Both the position numbers and the translations under genes were made by a program. Below, piece by piece: positions 1 through 14,340 of a stretch of DNA of 64,000 bases. This DNA comes from Megachile rotundata (Eukaryota; Arthropoda; Insecta; Hymenoptera; Megachilidae), in the NCBI RefSeq assembly GCF_050947335.1, contig NW_027473340.1, forward strand, positions 62,001-126,000, written 5' to 3'. The stretch's first letter is position 1; each line of letters starts with the position of its first letter. Below the pieces are notes generated by a model, which saw only the letters and a program-made list of their open reading frames with translations, ran no database searches and was not told the DNA's origin.

Positions 1-531
1 CATAATCATACAATTACAATCATACATCACAATCATACAATCACAATCATACAATCGCAATCATACAATCACAATCATACAATCGCAATCATACAATCTC
101 AATCATACAATCACAATCATACAATCATAATCATACAATTACAATCATACATCACAATCATACAATCGCAATCATACAATTACAATATCCCAAATACAAT
201 CTCCCAAATACAGTCATACAATCACAATCATACAATCACAATCATACAATCACAATCATACAATCACAATCATACAATCACAATCATACAATCACAATCA
301 TACTTTCACAATCATACAATCACAATCATACAATCACAATCATACAATCAAAATCATACAATCACAATCATACAATCACAATCATACAATCACAATCATA
401 CAATCACAATCGTACAATCACAATCATACAATCACAATCATACAATCGCAATCATACAATCACAATCATACAGTCGCACTCATACAATCGCAATCATACA
501 ATCACAATCATACAATCACAATCATACAATC
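1..531 (+). repeat. Opening stretch of mixed monomers
   Basis: This stretch begins in mid-array. It contains the linked pair acaattacaatcat and 13-mer acatcacaatcat twice (near 15-30 and 135-160), then a two-copy run of the ctcccaaat monomer near 182-211 whose first copy is altered to acaatatcccaaat. After that come consensus monomers with scattered actttc, cgtac and cagtc variants. No match to a specific long duplicated block was traced for this part. No gene is present. Confidence 0.9.
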
Positions 532-1205
532 ACAGTCATACAATCACAGTCATACAATCACAAGCATACAATCACAATCATACAATCTCAATCATACAAT
601 CACAATCATACAATCACAGTCATACAATCGCAGTCATACAATCACAATCATACAATCACAATCATAAAATCACATTCATACAATCGCAATCATACAATCA
701 CAATCATACAATCGCAATCATACAATTACAATCTCCCAAATACAATCTCCCAAATACAATCATACAATCACAATCAAACAATCACAATCATACAATCATA
801 ATCATACAATCACAATCATACTTTCACAATCATACAATCACAATCATACAATCACAATCATACAATCACAATCATACAATCTCAATCATACAATCACAAT
901 CATACAACCACAATCAGACATTCACAATGATGCATTCACAATCATACAATCACAATTATGCAATCACAATCATACAATCGCATTCATACAATCGCAATCA
1001 TACAATCACAATCATACAATCGCAATCATACAATTACAATCTCCCAAATACAATCTCCCAAATACAATCATACAATCACAATCATACAAACACAATCATA
1101 CGATCACAATCATACAATCACAATCATACTATCACAATCATACAATCACAACCATACAATCACAATCATACAATCACAATCATACAATCACAATCATACA
1201 ATCAC
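532..1205 (+). repeat. Copy 1 of a ~670-bp duplicated block
   Basis: Landmarks run in this order: acagtcat monomers, acaagcat (aagc at 562), cataaaatcac (663), two ctcccaaat monomers, caatcaaac (about 771), actttcac (821), acaaccac and cagacattcac (about 904-925), then cgatc (1101). The same order recurs 1,957 bp downstream: aagc 2519, cataaaat 2620, cgatc 3058. The first ~350 bp also recur 1,258 bp downstream. This copy reads atgatgcattc at 927 where the later copies read atgatacattc. Confidence 0.85.
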
Positions 1206-1789
1206 AATCATACTATCACAATCGTACAATCACAATCGCACAACCACAATCAGACAATCACAATCATACAATCACAATCATACAATCACAATCATACAAT
1301 CACAATCATACAATCACAATCATACAATCACAATCATACTTTCACAATCATACTATCTCAATCATACAATCACAATCATACAATCATAATCATACAATTA
1401 CAATCATACATCACAATCATACAATCACAATCATACAATCGCAATCATACAATCACAATCATACAATCGCAATCATACAATTACAATCTCCCAAATACAA
1501 TCTCCCAAATACAATCATACAATCACAATCATACAATCACAATCATACAATCATAATCATACAATTACAATCATACATCACAATCATACAATCACAATCA
1601 TACAATCGCAATCATACAATCACAATCATACAATCGCAATCATACAATTACAATCTCCCAAATACAATCTCCCAAATACAATCTCCCAAATACAATCATA
1701 CAATCACAATCATACAATCACAATCATACAATCACAATCATACAATCACAATCATACATTCACAATCATACTATCACAATCATACAATC
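1206..1789 (+). repeat. Consensus run plus two ctcccaaat modules
   Basis: The stretch holds consensus monomers with one actatc and one actttc variant, followed by two successive copies of a composite module. The module order is acaatcataatcat, acaattacaatcat, 13-mer acatcacaatcat, alternating consensus and acaatcgcaatcat, then acaatt and a run of ctcccaaat monomers. The first copy carries two ctcccaaat monomers and the second carries three. No coding or RNA feature is visible. Confidence 0.85.
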
Positions 1790-2138
1790 GCAGTCATACA
1801 ATCACAGTCATACAATCACAAGCATACAATCACAATCATACAATCTCAATCATACAATCACAATCATACAATCACAGTCATACAATCGCAGTCATACAAT
1901 CACAATCATACAATCACAATCATAAAATCACATTCATACAATCGCAATCATACAATCACAATCATACAATCGCAATCATACAATTACAATCTCCCAAATA
2001 CAATCTCCCAAATACAATCATACAATCACAATCAAACAATCACAATCATACAATCATAATCATACAATCACAATCATACTTTCACAATCATACAATCACA
2101 ATCATACAATCACAATCATACAATCACAATCATACAAT
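1790..2138 (+). repeat. Partial copy of the 532-1205 block
   Basis: Landmarks match the first copy at a constant offset of 1,258 bp: aagc at 1820 versus 562, cataaaat at 1921 versus 663, tcaaac at 2032 versus 774, ctttc at 2079 versus 821. Similarity stops near 2138, where this copy has acaatcgcaatcat and the first copy has acaatctcaatcat. The next copy lies 699 bp further on. Confidence 0.85.
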
Positions 2139-2649
2139 CGCAATCATACAATCACAATCATACAATCGCAATCATACAATTACAATCTCCCAAATACAAT
2201 CTCCCAAATACAATCATACAATCACAATCATACAATCACAATCATACAATCATAATCATACAATCACAATCATACATCACAATCATACAATCACAATCAT
2301 ACAATCGCAATCATACAATCACAATCATACAATCGCAATCATACAATTACAATCTCCCAAATACAATCTCCCAAATACAATCTCCCAAATACAATCCCCC
2401 AAATACAATCATACAATCACAATCATACAATCACAATCATACAATCACAATCATACAATCACAATCATACTATCACAATCATACAATCACAGTCATACAA
2501 TCACAGTCATACAATCACAAGCATACAATCACAATCATACAATCTCAATCATACAATCACAATCACACAATCACAGTCATACAATCGCAGTCATACAATC
2601 ACAATCATACAATCACAATCATAAAATCACATTCATACAATCGCAATCA
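2139..2649 (+). repeat. ctcccaaat module (four-copy run) and start of third block copy
   Basis: Two ctcccaaat modules occupy the first part. The second has four such monomers in a row (about 2346-2405), the last changed to a run of five C. From about 2489 the acagtcat, acaagcat (2519) and cataaaatcac (2620) landmarks of the 532-1205 block reappear at offset 1,957 bp, continuing into the 935-bp duplication that follows. Confidence 0.85.
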
Positions 2650-3585
2650 TACAATCACAATCATACAATCGCAATCATACAATTACAATCTCCCAAATAC
2701 AATCTCCCAAATACAATCATACAATCACAATCAAACAATCACAATCATACAATCATAATCATACAATCACAATCATACTTTCACAATCATACAATCACAA
2801 TCATACAATCACAATCATACAATCACAATCATACAATCTCAATCATACAATCACAATCATACAACCACAATCAGACATTCACAATGATACATTCACAATC
2901 ATACAATCACAATTATGCAATCACAATCATACAATCGCATTCATACAATCGCAATCATACAATCACAATCATACAATCGCAATCATACAATTACAATCTC
3001 CCAAATACAATCTCCCAAATACAATCATACAATCACAATCATACAAACACAATCATACGATCACAATCATACAATCACAATCATACTATCACAATCATAC
3101 AATCACAACCATACAATCACAATCATACAATCACAATCATACAATCACAATCATACAATCACAATCATACAATCACAATCATACAATCACAATCGTACTA
3201 TCACAATCGTACAATCACAATCGTACATCACAATCGCAGACCACAATCAGACAATCACAATCATACAATCACAATCATACAATCACAATCATACAATCAC
3301 AATCATACAATCACAATCATACAATCACAATCATACTTTCACAATCATACTATCACAATCATACAATCACAATCATACAATCACAGTCATACAATCACAT
3401 TCATACAATCACAATCATACTATCACAATCATACAATCACAATCATACAATCACAATCATACAATCACACTCATACAATCACAATCATACAATCACAATC
3501 ATACAATCACAATCAAAGAATCACAATCATACAATCACAATCATACAATCGCAAGCATACAATCACAATCATACAATCTCAATCA
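2650..3585 (+). repeat. 935-949 bp tandem duplication, left copy
   Basis: Landmarks here recur 935 bp downstream: ctttc 2778 and 3713, atgatac 2884 and 3819, g of cagtcat 3386 and 4321. After about 3400 the offset becomes 949, one extra monomer (tatc 3421 and 4370, gcaagc 3551 and 4500). Both copies share two rare 1-bp losses: acatcac, and cgcagacc in place of cgcacaacc (about 3225-3242 and 4160-4177). A third loss, ctccaaat for ctcccaaat near 3640, lies at the start of the right copy. Three losses explain why the period is 935 and not 67 x 14 = 938. Confidence 0.9.
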
Positions 3586-4555
3586 TACAATCACAATCAT
3601 ACAATCGCAATCATACAATTACAATCTCCCAAATACAATCTCCAAATACAATCATACAATCACAATCAAACAATCACAATCATACAATCATAATCATACA
3701 ATCACAATCATACTTTCACAATCATACAATCACAATCATACAATCACAATCATACAATCACAATCATACAATCTCAATCATACAATCACAATCATACAAC
3801 CACAATCAGACATTCACAATGATACATTCACAATCATACAATCACAATTATGCAATCACAATCATACAATCGCATTCATACAATCGCAATCATACAATCA
3901 CAATCATACAATCGCAATCATACAATTACAATCTCCCAAATACAATCTCCCAAATACAATCATACAATCACAATCATACAAACACAATCATACGATCACA
4001 ATCATACAATCACAATCATACTATCACAATCATACAATCACAACCATACAATCACAATCATACAATCACAATCATACAATCACAATCATACAATCACAAT
4101 CATACAATCACAATCATACAATCACAATCGTACTATCACAATCGTACAATCACAATCGTACATCACAATCGCAGACCACAATCAGACAATCACAATCATA
4201 CAATCACAATCATACAATCACAATCATACAATCACAATCATACAATCACAATCATACAATCACAATCATACTTTCACAATCATACTATCACAATCATACA
4301 ATCACAATCATACAATCACAGTCATACAATCACATTCATACAATCACAATCATACAATCACAATCATACTATCACAATCATACAATCACAATCATACAAT
4401 CACAATCATACAATCACACTCATACAATCACAATCATACAATCACAATCATACAATCACAATCAAAGAATCACAATCATACAATCACAATCATACAATCG
4501 CAAGCATACAATCACAATCATACAATCTCAATCATACAATCACAATCATACAATC
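3586..4555 (+). repeat. 935-949 bp tandem duplication, right copy
   Basis: This is the second copy, directly adjacent to the first. It has the ctccaaat 1-bp loss near 3641 that the first copy lacks at 2705, and one extra consensus monomer before the actatc variant at 4369. Similarity ends near 4550, where this copy turns into acaatcataatcat and the left copy into acaatcgcaatcat. Confidence 0.9.
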
Positions 4556-5440
4556 ATAATCATACAATTACAATCATACATCACAATCATACAATCACAA
4601 TCATACAATCGCAATCATACAATCACAATCATACAATCGCAATCGTACAATTACAATCTCCCAAATACAATCTCCCAAATACAATCTCCCAAATACAATC
4701 TCCCAAATACAATCATACAATCACAATCATACAATCACAATCATACATTCATAATCATACAATTACAATCATACATCACAATCATACAATCACAATCATA
4801 CAATCGCAATCATACAATCACAATCATACAATCGCAATCATACAATTACAATCTCCCAAATACAATCTCTCAAATACAATCTCCCAAATACAATCATACA
4901 ATCACATACATACAATCACAATCATACAATCACAATCATACAATCACAATCATACAATCACAATCATACAATCACAATCATACTATCACAATCATACAAT
5001 CACAATCATACAATCACAATCATACAATCACAATCATACAATCACAATCATACAATCACAATCATACAATCACAATCATACAATCACAATCATACAATCA
5101 CAATCATACATTCAAAATCATGCAATCACAATCATACAATCACAATCATGCAATCACAATCATACAATCAGAATCATACAATCACAATCATATAATCACA
5201 ATCATACAATCGAATTCATACAATCGCAATCATACAATCACAATCATACAATCGCAATCATACAATTACAATCTCCCAAATACAATCTCCCAAATACAAT
5301 CATACAATCACAATCATACAATCATAATCATACAATCACAATCATACAATCGCAATCATACAATCACAATCATACAATCGCAATCATACAATTACAATCT
5401 CCCAAATACAATCTCCCAAATACAATCTCCCAAATAGAAT
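4556..5440 (+). repeat. ctcccaaat modules, consensus run and first EcoRI-bearing block
   Basis: The segment holds a four-copy ctcccaaat run (about 4661-4716), a second module with three copies (one altered to ctctcaaat), then consensus monomers with one actatc. Next comes the catg block: acattcaaaatcatg (ttcaaaa at 5111), cagaatc, catataatc, and acaatcgaattcat with an EcoRI site (gaattc) at 5212. The whole segment recurs near 8640-9461. The offset grows from 4,078 (13-mer 4773 and 8851) to 4,120 (ttcaaaa 5111 and 9231, gaattc 5212 and 9332), which is three added monomers. Confidence 0.87.
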
Positions 5441-6800
5441 CATACAATCACAATCATACAATCACAATCATACAATCACAATCATACAATCACAATCATA
5501 CAATCACAATCATACTATCACAATCATACAATCACAATCATACAATCACAGTTATACAATCACAATCATACAATCGCAATCGTACTATCACAATCATACA
5601 ATCACAATCATACAATCACAATCATACAATCACAATCATACAATCATAATCATACAATCACAATCATACAATCACAATCATACAATCAATATCATACAAT
5701 CACAATCATACAATCGCAAGCATACAATCACAATCATACAATCTCAATCATACAATCACAATCATACAATCATGATCATACAAATAGAATCATACATCAC
5801 AATCATACAATCACAATCATACAATCGCAATCATACAATCACAATCATACTTTCACAATCATACAATCACAATCATACAATCACAATCATACAATCACAC
5901 TCATACAATCACAATCATACAATCACAATCATACAATCACAATCATACAATCGCAATCATACAATCACAATCATACAATCTCAATCATACAATCACAATC
6001 ATACAATCACACTCATACAATCACAATCATACAATCACAATCATACAATCACAATCATACAATCGCAATCATACAATCACAATCATACAATCTCAATCAT
6101 ACAATCACAATCATACAATCATAATCATACAAATAGAATCATACATCACAACCATACAATAACAATCATACAATCGCAATCATACAATCACAATCATACT
6201 TTCACAATCATACAATCACACTCAAACAATCACAATCATACAATCACAATCATACAATCACAATCATACAATCGCAATCATACAATCACAATCATACAAT
6301 CTCAATCATACAATCACAATCATACAATCATAATCATACAATTACAATCATACATCACAATCATACAATCACAATCATACAATCGCAATCATACAATCAC
6401 AATCATACAATCACAATCATACAATCATAATCATACAATTACAATCATACATCACAATCATACAATCACAATCATACAATCGCAATCATACAATCACAAT
6501 CATACAATCGCAATCATACAATTACAATCTCCCAAATACAATCTCCCAAATACAATCTCCCAAATAGAATCATACAATCACAATCATACAATCACAATCA
6601 TACAATCACAATCATACAATCACAATCATACAATCACAATCATACAATCACAATCATACTATCACAATCATACAATCACAATCATACAATCACAATCATA
6701 CAATCACAATCATACAATCACAATCATACAATCACAATCATACAATCACAATCATACAGTCACAATCATACAATCACAATCATACAATCACAATCATACA
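5441..6800 (+). repeat. actttc and acaaatagaatcat modules with consensus runs
   Basis: Two copies of a module with acaatcataatcat or a catgatcat variant, acaaatagaatcat, and a 13-mer or related acatcac lie near 5772-5810 and 6121-6150. They are followed by acaatcgcaatcat, actttcacaatcat and acactcat. The second has the rare reading acatcacaaccat then acaataac, which recurs near 11,481 and 18,800. One three-copy ctcccaaat run lies near 6525, where the following monomer is tagaatcat. The stretch ends in a consensus run with one actatc (6659). Confidence 0.85.
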
Positions 6801-7596
6801 TTCAAAATCATGCAATCACAATCATACAATCACAATCATGCAATCACAATCATACAATCAGAATCTTACAATCACAATCATTCAATAACAATCGTACAAT
6901 CACAATCGCACAATCACAATCGCACAACCACAATCAGACAATCACACTCATACAATCAAAACCATACAATCACAATCATACAATCACAATCATACCATCA
7001 CAATCATACTTTCACAATCATACAATCACAATCATACAATCACAATCATACAATCACAGTCATACAATCACAATCATACAATCGCAATCATACAATCACA
7101 ATCATACAATCTCAATCATACAATCACAATCATACAATCATAATCATACAATTACAATCATACATCACAATCATACAATCACAATCATACAATCGCAATC
7201 ATACAATCTCAACCATTCAATCACAATCATACAATCATATTCATACAATTACAATCATACATCACAATCATACAATCACAATCATACAATCGCAATCATA
7301 CAATCACAATCATACAATCGCAATCATACAATTACAATCTCCCAAATACAATCTCCCAAATACAATCATACAATCACAATCATACAATCACAATCATACA
7401 ATCATAATCATACAATCACAATCATACTTTCACAATCATTCAATCACAATCATACAATCGCAATCATACAATCACAATCATACAATCGCAATCATACAAT
7501 TACAATCTCCCAAATACAATCGCCCAAATACAATCTCCCAAATACAATCAAACAATCACAATCATACAATCACAATCATACAATCACAATCATACA
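6801..7596 (+). repeat. 782-796 bp tandem duplication, left copy
   Basis: The copy starts at the ttcaaaatcatg landmark. Constant offset to the right copy is 796 bp: ttcaaaa 6801 and 7597, gaatctt 6861 and 7657, aaccatt 7211 and 8007, catatt 7236 and 8032. The offset drops to 782 after the ctcccaaat run (cgcccaaat at 7521 and 8303), because the left copy has two ctcccaaat monomers where the right has one. Both copies carry the private reading cagaatcttac. Confidence 0.92.
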
Positions 7597-8302
7597 TTCA
7601 AAATCATGCAATCACAATCATACAATCACAATCATGCAATCACAATCATACAATCAGAATCTTACAATCACAATCATTCAATAACAATCGTACAATCACA
7701 ATCGCACAATCACAATCGCACAACCACAATCAGACAATCACACTCATACAATCAAAACCATACAATCACAATCATACAATCACAATCATACCATCACAAT
7801 CATACTTTCACAATCATACAATCACAATCATACAATCACAACCATACAATCACAGTCATACAATCACAATCATACAATCGCAATCATACAATCACAATCA
7901 TACAATCTCAATCATACAATCACAATCATACAATCATAATCATACAATTACAATCATACATCACAATCATACAATCACAATCATACAATCGCAATCATAC
8001 AATCTCAACCATTCAATCACAATCATACAATCATATTCATACAATTACAATCATACATCACAATCATACAATCACAATCATACAATCGCAATCATACAAT
8101 CACAATCATACAATCGCAATCATACAATTACAATCTCCCAAATACAATCATACAATCACAATCATACAATCACAATCATACAATCATAATCATACAATCA
8201 CAATCATACTTTCACAATCATTCAATCACAATCATACAATCGCAATCATACAATCACAATCATACAATCGCAATCATACAATTACAATCTCCCAAATACA
8301 AT
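7597..8302 (+). repeat. 782-796 bp tandem duplication, right copy
   Basis: This is the second copy, abutting the first. It is one ctcccaaat monomer shorter and has a caaccat change near 7850. Its last landmark, the rare cgcccaaat monomer at 8303, is also the first landmark of the B family that follows. Confidence 0.9.
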
Positions 8303-10620
8303 CGCCCAAATACAATCTCCCAAATACAATCAAACAATCACAATCATACAATCACAATCATACAATCACAATCATACAATCACAATCATACAATCACAAT
8401 CATACAATCACAATCATACAATCACAGTCATACAATCACATTCATACAATCACAATCATACTATCACAATCATACAATCACAATCATACAATCACAATCA
8501 TACAATCACACTCATACAATCACAATCATACAATCACAATCATACAATCACAATCAAAGAATCACAATCATACAATCACAATCATACAATCGCAAGCATA
8601 CAATCACAATCATACAATCTCAATCATACAATCACAATCATACAATCATAATCATACAATTACAATCATACATCACAATCATACAATCACAATCATACAA
8701 TCGCAATCATACAATCACAATCATACAATCGCAATCATACAATTACAATCTCCCAAATACAATCTCCCAAATACAATCTCCCAAATACAATCATACAATC
8801 ACAATCATACAATCACAATCATACAATCATAATCATACAATTACAATCATACATCACAATCATACAATCACAATCATACAATCGCAATCATACAATCACA
8901 ATCATACAATCGCAATCATACAATTACAATCTCCCAAATACAATCTCCCAAATACAATCTCCCAAATACAATCATACAATCACAATCATACAATCACAAT
9001 CATACAATCACAATCATACAATCACAATCATACAATCACAATCATACAATCACAATCATACAATCACAATCATACAATGACAATCATACAATCACAATCA
9101 TACAATCACAATCATACTATCACAATCATACAATCACAATCATACAATCACAATCATACAATCACAATCATACAATCACAATCATACAATCACAATCATA
9201 CAATCACAATCATACAATCACAATCATACATTCAAAATCATGCAATCACAATCATACAATCACAATCATGCAATCACAATCATACAATCAGAATCATACA
9301 ATCACAATCATATAATCACAATCATACAATCGAATTCATACAATCGCAATCATACAATCACAATCATACAATCGCAATCATACAATTACAATCTCCCAAA
9401 TACAATCTCCCAAATACAATCTCCCAAATACAATCATACAATCACAATCATACAATCATAATCATACAATCACAATCATACAATCACAATCATACAATCA
9501 CAATCATACTATCACAATCATACAATCACAATCATACAATCACAATCATGCAATCACAATCATACATTCAACATCATGCAATCACAATCATACAATCACA
9601 ATCATGCAATCACAATCATACAATCATAATCATACAATCACAATCATACAGTCACAATCATACAATCACAATCATACATTCAAAATCATGCAATCACAAT
9701 CATACAATCACAATCATGCAATCACAACCATACAACCACAATCATACATTCAAAATTATGCAATCACAATCATACAATCACAACCATGCAATCACAATCA
9801 TACAATCACAATCATACAATCACAATCATACAATCACGATCATACAATCACAATCATACAATCACAATCATACAATCACAATCATACAATCACAATCATA
9901 CAATCACAATCATGCAATCACAATCATACAATCGCAATCATACAATCGCAAGCATACAATCACAATCATACAATCGCAATCATACAATTACAATCTCCCA
10001 AATACAATCTCCCAAATACAATCATACAATCACAATCATACAATCACAATCATACAATCACAAACATACAATCACAATCATATAATCACAATCATACAAT
10101 CGAATTCATACAATCGCAATCATACAATCACAATCATACAATCGCAATCATACAATTACAATCTCCCAAATACAATCATACAATCACAATCATACAACCA
10201 TAATCATACAATCACAATCATACAATCACAATCATACAATCACAATCATACAATCGCAAGCATACAATCACAATCATACAATCTCAATCATACAATCACA
10301 ATCATACAATCATAATCATACAATTACAATCATACATCACAATCATACAATCACAATCATACAATCGCAATCATACAATCACAATCATACAATCGCAATC
10401 ATACAATTGCAATCTCCCAAATACAATCTCCCAAATACAATCATACAATCACTATCATACAATCACAATCATACAATCATAATCATACAATTACAATCAT
10501 ACATCACAATCATACAATCACAATCATACAATCGCAATCATACAATCACAAAAATACAATCGCAATCATACAATTACAATCTCCCAAATACAATCTCCCA
10601 AATACAATCTCCCAATTACA
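8303..10620 (+). repeat. B block, copy 1 (about 2.3 kb)
   Basis: Landmarks in order: cgcccaaat (8303), caaacaatc, triple ctcccaaat modules, consensus run with actatc (9116), acattcaaaatcatg (9228), catataatc, gaattc (9332), triple ctcccaaat, catg with acattcaacatc (ATG 9548), attatgc, cacgatcat, ctcccaaat pair, catataatc, gaattc (10102), acaaccataatc. Copy 2 lies 3,772 bp downstream at its left end and 3,716 bp downstream from 9,230 on, so copy 2 is four monomers shorter early on. Similarity ends near 10,620, where this copy has ctcccaatt. Confidence 0.9.
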
Positions 10621-12074
10621 ATCATACAATCACAATCATACAATCACAATCATACAATCATAATCATACAATTACAATCATACATCACAATCATACAATC
10701 ACAATCATACAATCACAATCATACAATCACAATCATACAATCACAATCATACAATCACAATCATACAATCACAATCATACAATCACAATCATACAATCAC
10801 AATCATACAATCACAATCATACAATCACAATCATACAATCACAATCATACAATCACAATCATACAATCACAATCATACTATCACAATCATACAATCACAA
10901 TCATACAATCACAATCATACAATCACAATCATACAATCACAATCATACAATCACAATCATACAATCACAATCATACAATCACAATCATACAATCACAATC
11001 ATACAATCACAATCATACAATCACAATCATACAATCACAATCATACATTCAAAATCATGCAATCACAATCATACAATCACAATCATGCAATCACAATCAT
11101 ACAATCAGAATCATACAATCACAATCGCACAATCACAATCGCACAACCACAATCAGACAATCACACTCATACAATCAAAACCATACAATCACAATCATAC
11201 AATCACAATCATACCATCACAATCATACTTTCACAATCATACAATCACAATCATACAATCGCAATCATACAATCACAATCATACTTTCACAATCATACAA
11301 TCACAATCATACAATCACAATCATACAATCACACTCATACAATCACAATCATACAATCACAATCATACAATCACAATCATACAATCGCAATCATACAATC
11401 ACAATCATACAATCGCAATCATACAATCACAATCATACAATCTCAATCATACAATCACAATCATACAATCATAATCATACAAATAGAATCATACATCACA
11501 ACCATACAATAACAATCATACAATCGCAATCATACAATCACAATCATACTTTCACAATCATACAATCACAATCATACAATCACACTCAAACAATCACAAT
11601 CATACAATCACAATCATACAATCACAATCATACAATCGCAATCATACAATCACAATCATACAATCTCAATCATACAATCACAATCATACAATCATAATCA
11701 TACAATTACAATCATACATCACAATCATACAATCACAATCATACAATCGCAATCATACAATCACAATCATACAATCACAATCATACAATCATAATCATAC
11801 AATTACAATCATACATCACAATCATACAATCACAATCATACAATCGCAATCATACAATCACAATCATACAATCGCAATCATACAATTACAATCTCCCAAA
11901 TACAATCTCCCAAATACAATCATACAATCACAATCATACAATCACAATCATACAATCATAATCATACAATCACAATCATACTTTCACAATCATTCAATCA
12001 CAATCATACAATCGCAATCATACAATCACAATCATACAATCGCAATCATACAATTACAATCTCCCAAATACAAT
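10621..12074 (+). repeat. Long consensus run, then catg and actttc modules
   Basis: From about 10,682 to 11,043 the DNA is almost pure consensus, with only one actatc variant (10,876). It is followed by a catg block (ATG 11,057), cgcacaacc, cagac, actttc modules, and acaaatagaatcat at 11,479 with the acaaccat and acaataac readings shared with 6131 and 18,800. Two further 13-mer modules and a ctcccaaat pair close the stretch. The part near 11,000-11,820 has a counterpart 7,319 bp downstream. No gene is present. Confidence 0.85.
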
Positions 12075-14340
12075 CGCCCAAATACAATCTCCCAAATACA
12101 ATCAAACAATCACAATCATACAATCACAATCATACAATCACAATCATACAATCACAATCATACAATCACAATCATACAATCACAGTCATACAATCACATT
12201 CATACAATCACAATCATACTATCACAATCATACAATCACAATCATACAATCACAATCATACAATCACACTCATACAATCACAATCATACAATCACAATCA
12301 TACAATCACAATCAAAGAATCACAATCATACAATCACAATCATACAATCGCAAGCATACAATCACAATCATACAATCTCAATCATACAATCACAATCATA
12401 CAATCATAATCATACAAATACAATCATACATCACAATCATACAATCACAATCATACAATCGCAATCATACAATCACAATCATACAATCGCAATCATACAA
12501 TTACAATCTCCCAAATACAATCTCCCAAATACAATCTCCCAAATACAATCATACAATCACAATCATACAATCACAATCATACAATCATAATCATACAATT
12601 ACAATCATACATCACTATCATACAATCACAATCATACAATCGCAATCATACAATCACAATCATACAATCGCAATCATACAATTACAATCTCCCAAATACA
12701 ATCTCCCAAATACAATCTCCCAAATACAATCATACAATCACAATCATACAATCACAATCATACAATCACAATCATACAATCACAATCATACAATCACAAT
12801 CATACAATCACAATCATACAATCACAATCATACTATCACAATCATACAATCACAATCATACAATCACAATCATACAATCACAATCATACAATCACAATCA
12901 TACAATCACAATCATACAATCACAATCATACAATCACAATCATACATTCAAAATCATGCAATCACAATCATACAATCACAATCATGCAATCACAATCATA
13001 CAATCAGAATCATACAATCACAATCATATAATCACAATCATACAATCGAATTCATACAATCGCAATCATACAATCACAATCATACAATCGCAATCATACA
13101 ATTACAATCTCCCAAATACAATCTCCCAAATACAATCTCCCAAATACAATCATACAATCACAATCATACAATCATAATCATACAATCACAATCATACAAT
13201 CACAATCATACAATCACAATCATACTATCACAATCATACAATCACAATCATACAATCACAATCATGCAATCACAATCATACATTCAACATCATGCAATCA
13301 CAATCATACAATCACAATCATGCAATCACAATCATACAATCATAATCATACAATCACAATCATACAATCACAATCATACAATCACAATCATACATTCAAA
13401 ATCATGCAATCACAATCATACAATCACAATCATGCAATCACAATCATACAATCACAATCATACATTCAAAATTATGCAATCACAATCATACAATCACAAC
13501 CATGCAATCACAATCATACAATCACAATCATACAATCACAATCATACAATCACGATCATACAATCACAATCATACAATCACAATCATACAATCACAATCA
13601 TACAATCACAATCATACAATCACAATCATGCAATCACAATCATACAATCGCAATCATACAATCGCAAGCATACAATCACAATCATACAATCGCAATCATA
13701 CAATTACAATCTCCCAAATACAATCTCCCAAATACAATCATACAATCACAATCATACAATCACAATCATACAATCACAAACATACAATCACAATCATATA
13801 ATCACAATCATACAATCGAATTCATACAATCGCAATCATACAATCACAATCATACAATCGCAATCATACAATTACAATCTCCCAAATACAATCATACAAT
13901 CACAATCATACAACCATAATCATACAATCACAATCATACAATCACAATCATACAATCACAATCATACAATCGCAAGCATACAATCACAATCATACAATCT
14001 CAATCATACAATCACAATCATACAATCATAATCATACAATTACAATCATACATCACAATCATACAATCACAATCATACAATCGCAATCATACAATCACAA
14101 TCATACAATCGCAATCATACAATTACAATCTCCCAAATACAATCTCCCAAATACAATCATACAATCACAATCATACAATCACAATCATACAATCATAATC
14201 ATACAATTACAATCATACATCACAATCATACAATCACAATCATACAATCGCAATCATACAATCACAATCATACAATCGCAATCATACAATTACAATCTCC
14301 CAAATACAATCTCCCAAATACAATCTCCCAAATACAATCA
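12075..14340 (+). repeat. B block, copy 2
   Basis: This repeats the 8303-10,620 order: cgcccaaat 12,075; actatc 12,832; acattcaaaatcatg 12,944; gaattc 13,048 and 13,818, again 770 bp apart; ATG before acattcaacatc 13,264. Copy 3 is 7,836 bp downstream. It differs from copy 1 by four fewer monomers on the left and by scattered substitutions, for example cacaatcatac for cacaaccatac in the attatgc part. Confidence 0.9.

Noticed and set aside
958..1389. Programmed frameshift gene using the 13-mer monomers
   Set aside because: A shift changes only the phase of the same peptide cycle, and the 13-mers follow module boundaries in all parts of the array with no slippery site or pseudoknot.
4661..4716. 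G-quadruplex on the minus strand or i-motif on the plus strand at four-copy ctcccaaat runs
   Set aside because: The GGG tracts are separated by 11-nt loops, too long for a confident call; noted only as a weak possibility.
5190..5217. tataatc strings in catataatc monomers as promoter boxes
   Set aside because: They are point variants of catacaatc that recur as part of the EcoRI block, with no matching second element and no gene downstream.
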